Assembly: GCA_022539475.1 (NCBI GenBank)
Contig: VCMS01000238.1
Coordinates: 62,001 to 126,000, forward strand
Reading direction: 5' to 3'
From: Gracilaria domingensis
Lineage: Eukaryota; Rhodophyta; Florideophyceae; Gracilariales; Gracilariaceae
DNA length: 64,000 bases
The notes below the pieces were generated by a model. The model saw nothing but the letters and a program-made list of their open reading frames with translations, searched no databases and was not told the origin of the DNA. The position numbers and the translations under genes are program-made. Shown one piece after another: positions 63,297 to 64,000 of the stretch (position 1 is the first letter of the stretch; every line of letters starts with the position of its first letter).

Positions 63297-64000
63297 CTAT
63301 GATTCATGGTGGTTTTTATCGTGCTGCTTTTCCTCGTAGCCGTACAACAGAGCCACCAACATAATTGTCGAATGTACATCCTCCACGCTTTCGAACAGGT
63401 TGTGTACTCCACGCGGGATACAATCTTCTTTGACGTAAACGCCGTACACGCCTACCTCATGCAAAGGCCCGTCGCTCAAAGCACTTCCGAACGTCACGAC
63501 GTCATCCGTATCAATAAATCTCGGTTCATTATCCACAAGATTTTCTCCTCCGCTTCCTTTTGTGTATCGCTTGTCCACAATTTCGCAACTTTTATCGCCG
63601 GGATAGATAACAAACGCATCCATCTTCTGCAACAGGTCCCCAATAGCAGAATCCACTTCTTCTTTCCACTGCCACAGTTTGTTGTACACGAAATTGGGAA
63701 GGCCACTATCACTTCTGGTCTCCACGAACCCCTTGTCATCATCATTCACAATACCATGCCTCCTATTCAAATCCCTTGCCAGGAACAGTAGTCCGTCAAC
63801 AGTGTGGTCAAGGGTGTGATCATTGAATGCACCCTTAATTTCCCTCTCGTCAGAGAAACGCATGAAAGCTCCATGATTCGCCGAGACACCAAACTTATAG
63901 TCTCCGAGTCCTTCCATTTTCCCCTCCACGTCGCCCACATCACCCCCTGTGACAAGTCCGAAACCAACACGTTCGTCAATGAACTTCATACACTTCACAA
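63297..64000 (-). CDS. HAD-superfamily protein, copy 2 (right arm), partial at window edge
   Basis: A continuous frame of 233 codons in the window, from the cap region (VGFGLVTGGDVGDVEGKM) to the stop at 63297, including FGSALSDGPLHEVG (motif IV). The N-terminal motif I lies outside the window. It is the unbroken counterpart of 46755-47588 and shows that gene to be full-length in at least one copy. Confidence 0.7.
   Translation of the reverse strand, partial: VKCMKFIDERVGFGLVTGGDVGDVEGKMEGLGDYKFGVSANHGAFMRFSDEREIKGAFNDHTLDHTVDGLLFLARDLNRRHGIVNDDDKGFVETRSDSGLPNFVYNKLWQWKEEVDSAIGDLLQKMDAFVIYPGDKSCEIVDKRYTKGSGGENLVDNEPRFIDTDDVVTFGSALSDGPLHEVGVYGVYVKEDCIPRGVHNLFESVEDVHSTIMLVALLYGYEEKQHDKNHHES

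Larger units (their letters stand above)
60017..64000 (-). repeat. Right arm of the large inverted repeat (runs off the window)
   Basis: Inverted counterpart of 46893-52751, with a 1.87-kb internal deletion at 63079. The inner boundary is at 60017, where similarity ends after CAGACGAA on the minus strand. The outer boundary is beyond the window. Confidence 0.85.

Noticed and set aside
1-64000. Bacterial or giant-virus origin of the window
   Set aside because: Methyltransferase and ParB-like genes suggested it, but tnp2 transposases, Hog, SET, TTTAAA/AATAAA signals, Ty3/gypsy debris and AT-rich spacers indicate a eukaryotic nuclear genome.
46893-64000. Inverted repeat as a pure assembly duplication
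   Set aside because: The arms differ by a 1.87-kb deletion, several substitutions and single-base indels, so they are at least distinct molecules, although an allelic misplacement cannot be excluded.
1-64000. tRNA or rRNA genes
   Set aside because: I looked for GGTTCGA-type T-loops with matching acceptor stems and found none convincing. A covariance-model scan would be decisive.

Overview
The window looks like nuclear DNA from a eukaryote with a compact, repeat-rich, intron-poor genome. A florideophyte red alga is my best guess, at moderate confidence. Support comes from long intronless ORFs with eukaryotic signals (short TATA-like TTTAAA boxes, AATAAA, a PKKKRKV nuclear signal), tnp2-class transposases, Ty3/gypsy debris, a secreted Hedgehog-type Hint (Hog) protein and a possible plastid transit peptide. 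There are no bacterial operons and I found no rRNA, tRNA or CRISPR. One N (44583) sits in an apparent unmerged contig overlap.

Layout. 1-11 kb is degenerate: a relic of a coiled-coil repeat gene, an orphan transposon terminus (5564), a field of GGCGTAC heptamers (about 6.7-7.5 kb) and a 2.8-kb relic of a tnp2 transposon (8026-10824). A second, nearly identical copy of that relic (11017-11885 plus 28142-30071) is split by a 16,253-bp CACTA-like transposon (11886-28138). This transposon has matching terminal inverted repeats, a 3-bp target duplication (ATG), subterminal repeats, a 1091-aa tnp2 transposase and a divergent partner gene. It also carries cargo: a pseudokinase, a Hog-domain secreted protein and GC-rich gene pieces with signal peptides.

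31.9-46.4 kb is the most unusual region. A second tnp2/Plavaka-like transposase lies next to a coiled-coil protein, a SET-domain protein and a beta-class DNA amino-methyltransferase with a nuclear signal. A symmetrical 1.5-kb hub follows, with five near-perfect hairpins of about 74 nt between duplicated divergent promoters. Beyond it are a ParB-like nuclear protein and a 2-oxoglutarate/Fe(II) dioxygenase. The genes are packed almost like a virus (4-bp and 29-bp overlaps, a 17-bp gap). I read this as a candidate mobile element carrying its own chromatin and DNA modification writers and a possible eraser. Its ends were not found.

46.9-64 kb is a large inverted repeat (arms 46893-52751 and 60017-64000+). 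It carries two HAD phosphatase-like genes, a ketopantoate-reductase-like gene, a ribulose-phosphate 3-epimerase fragment and a coiled-coil gene. The right arm has a 1.9-kb deletion that fuses two genes. The spacer between the arms holds a decayed Ty3/gypsy gag-pro interrupted by an 821-bp solo LTR, and a decayed tyrosine-recombinase-like gene.

A recurrent theme is that ten frameshifts, in six genes, are each repaired by one extra G in or beside a short coding-strand G run. For three of them the other inverted-repeat arm actually has the extra G. Many of the broken genes may therefore be intact in the organism.
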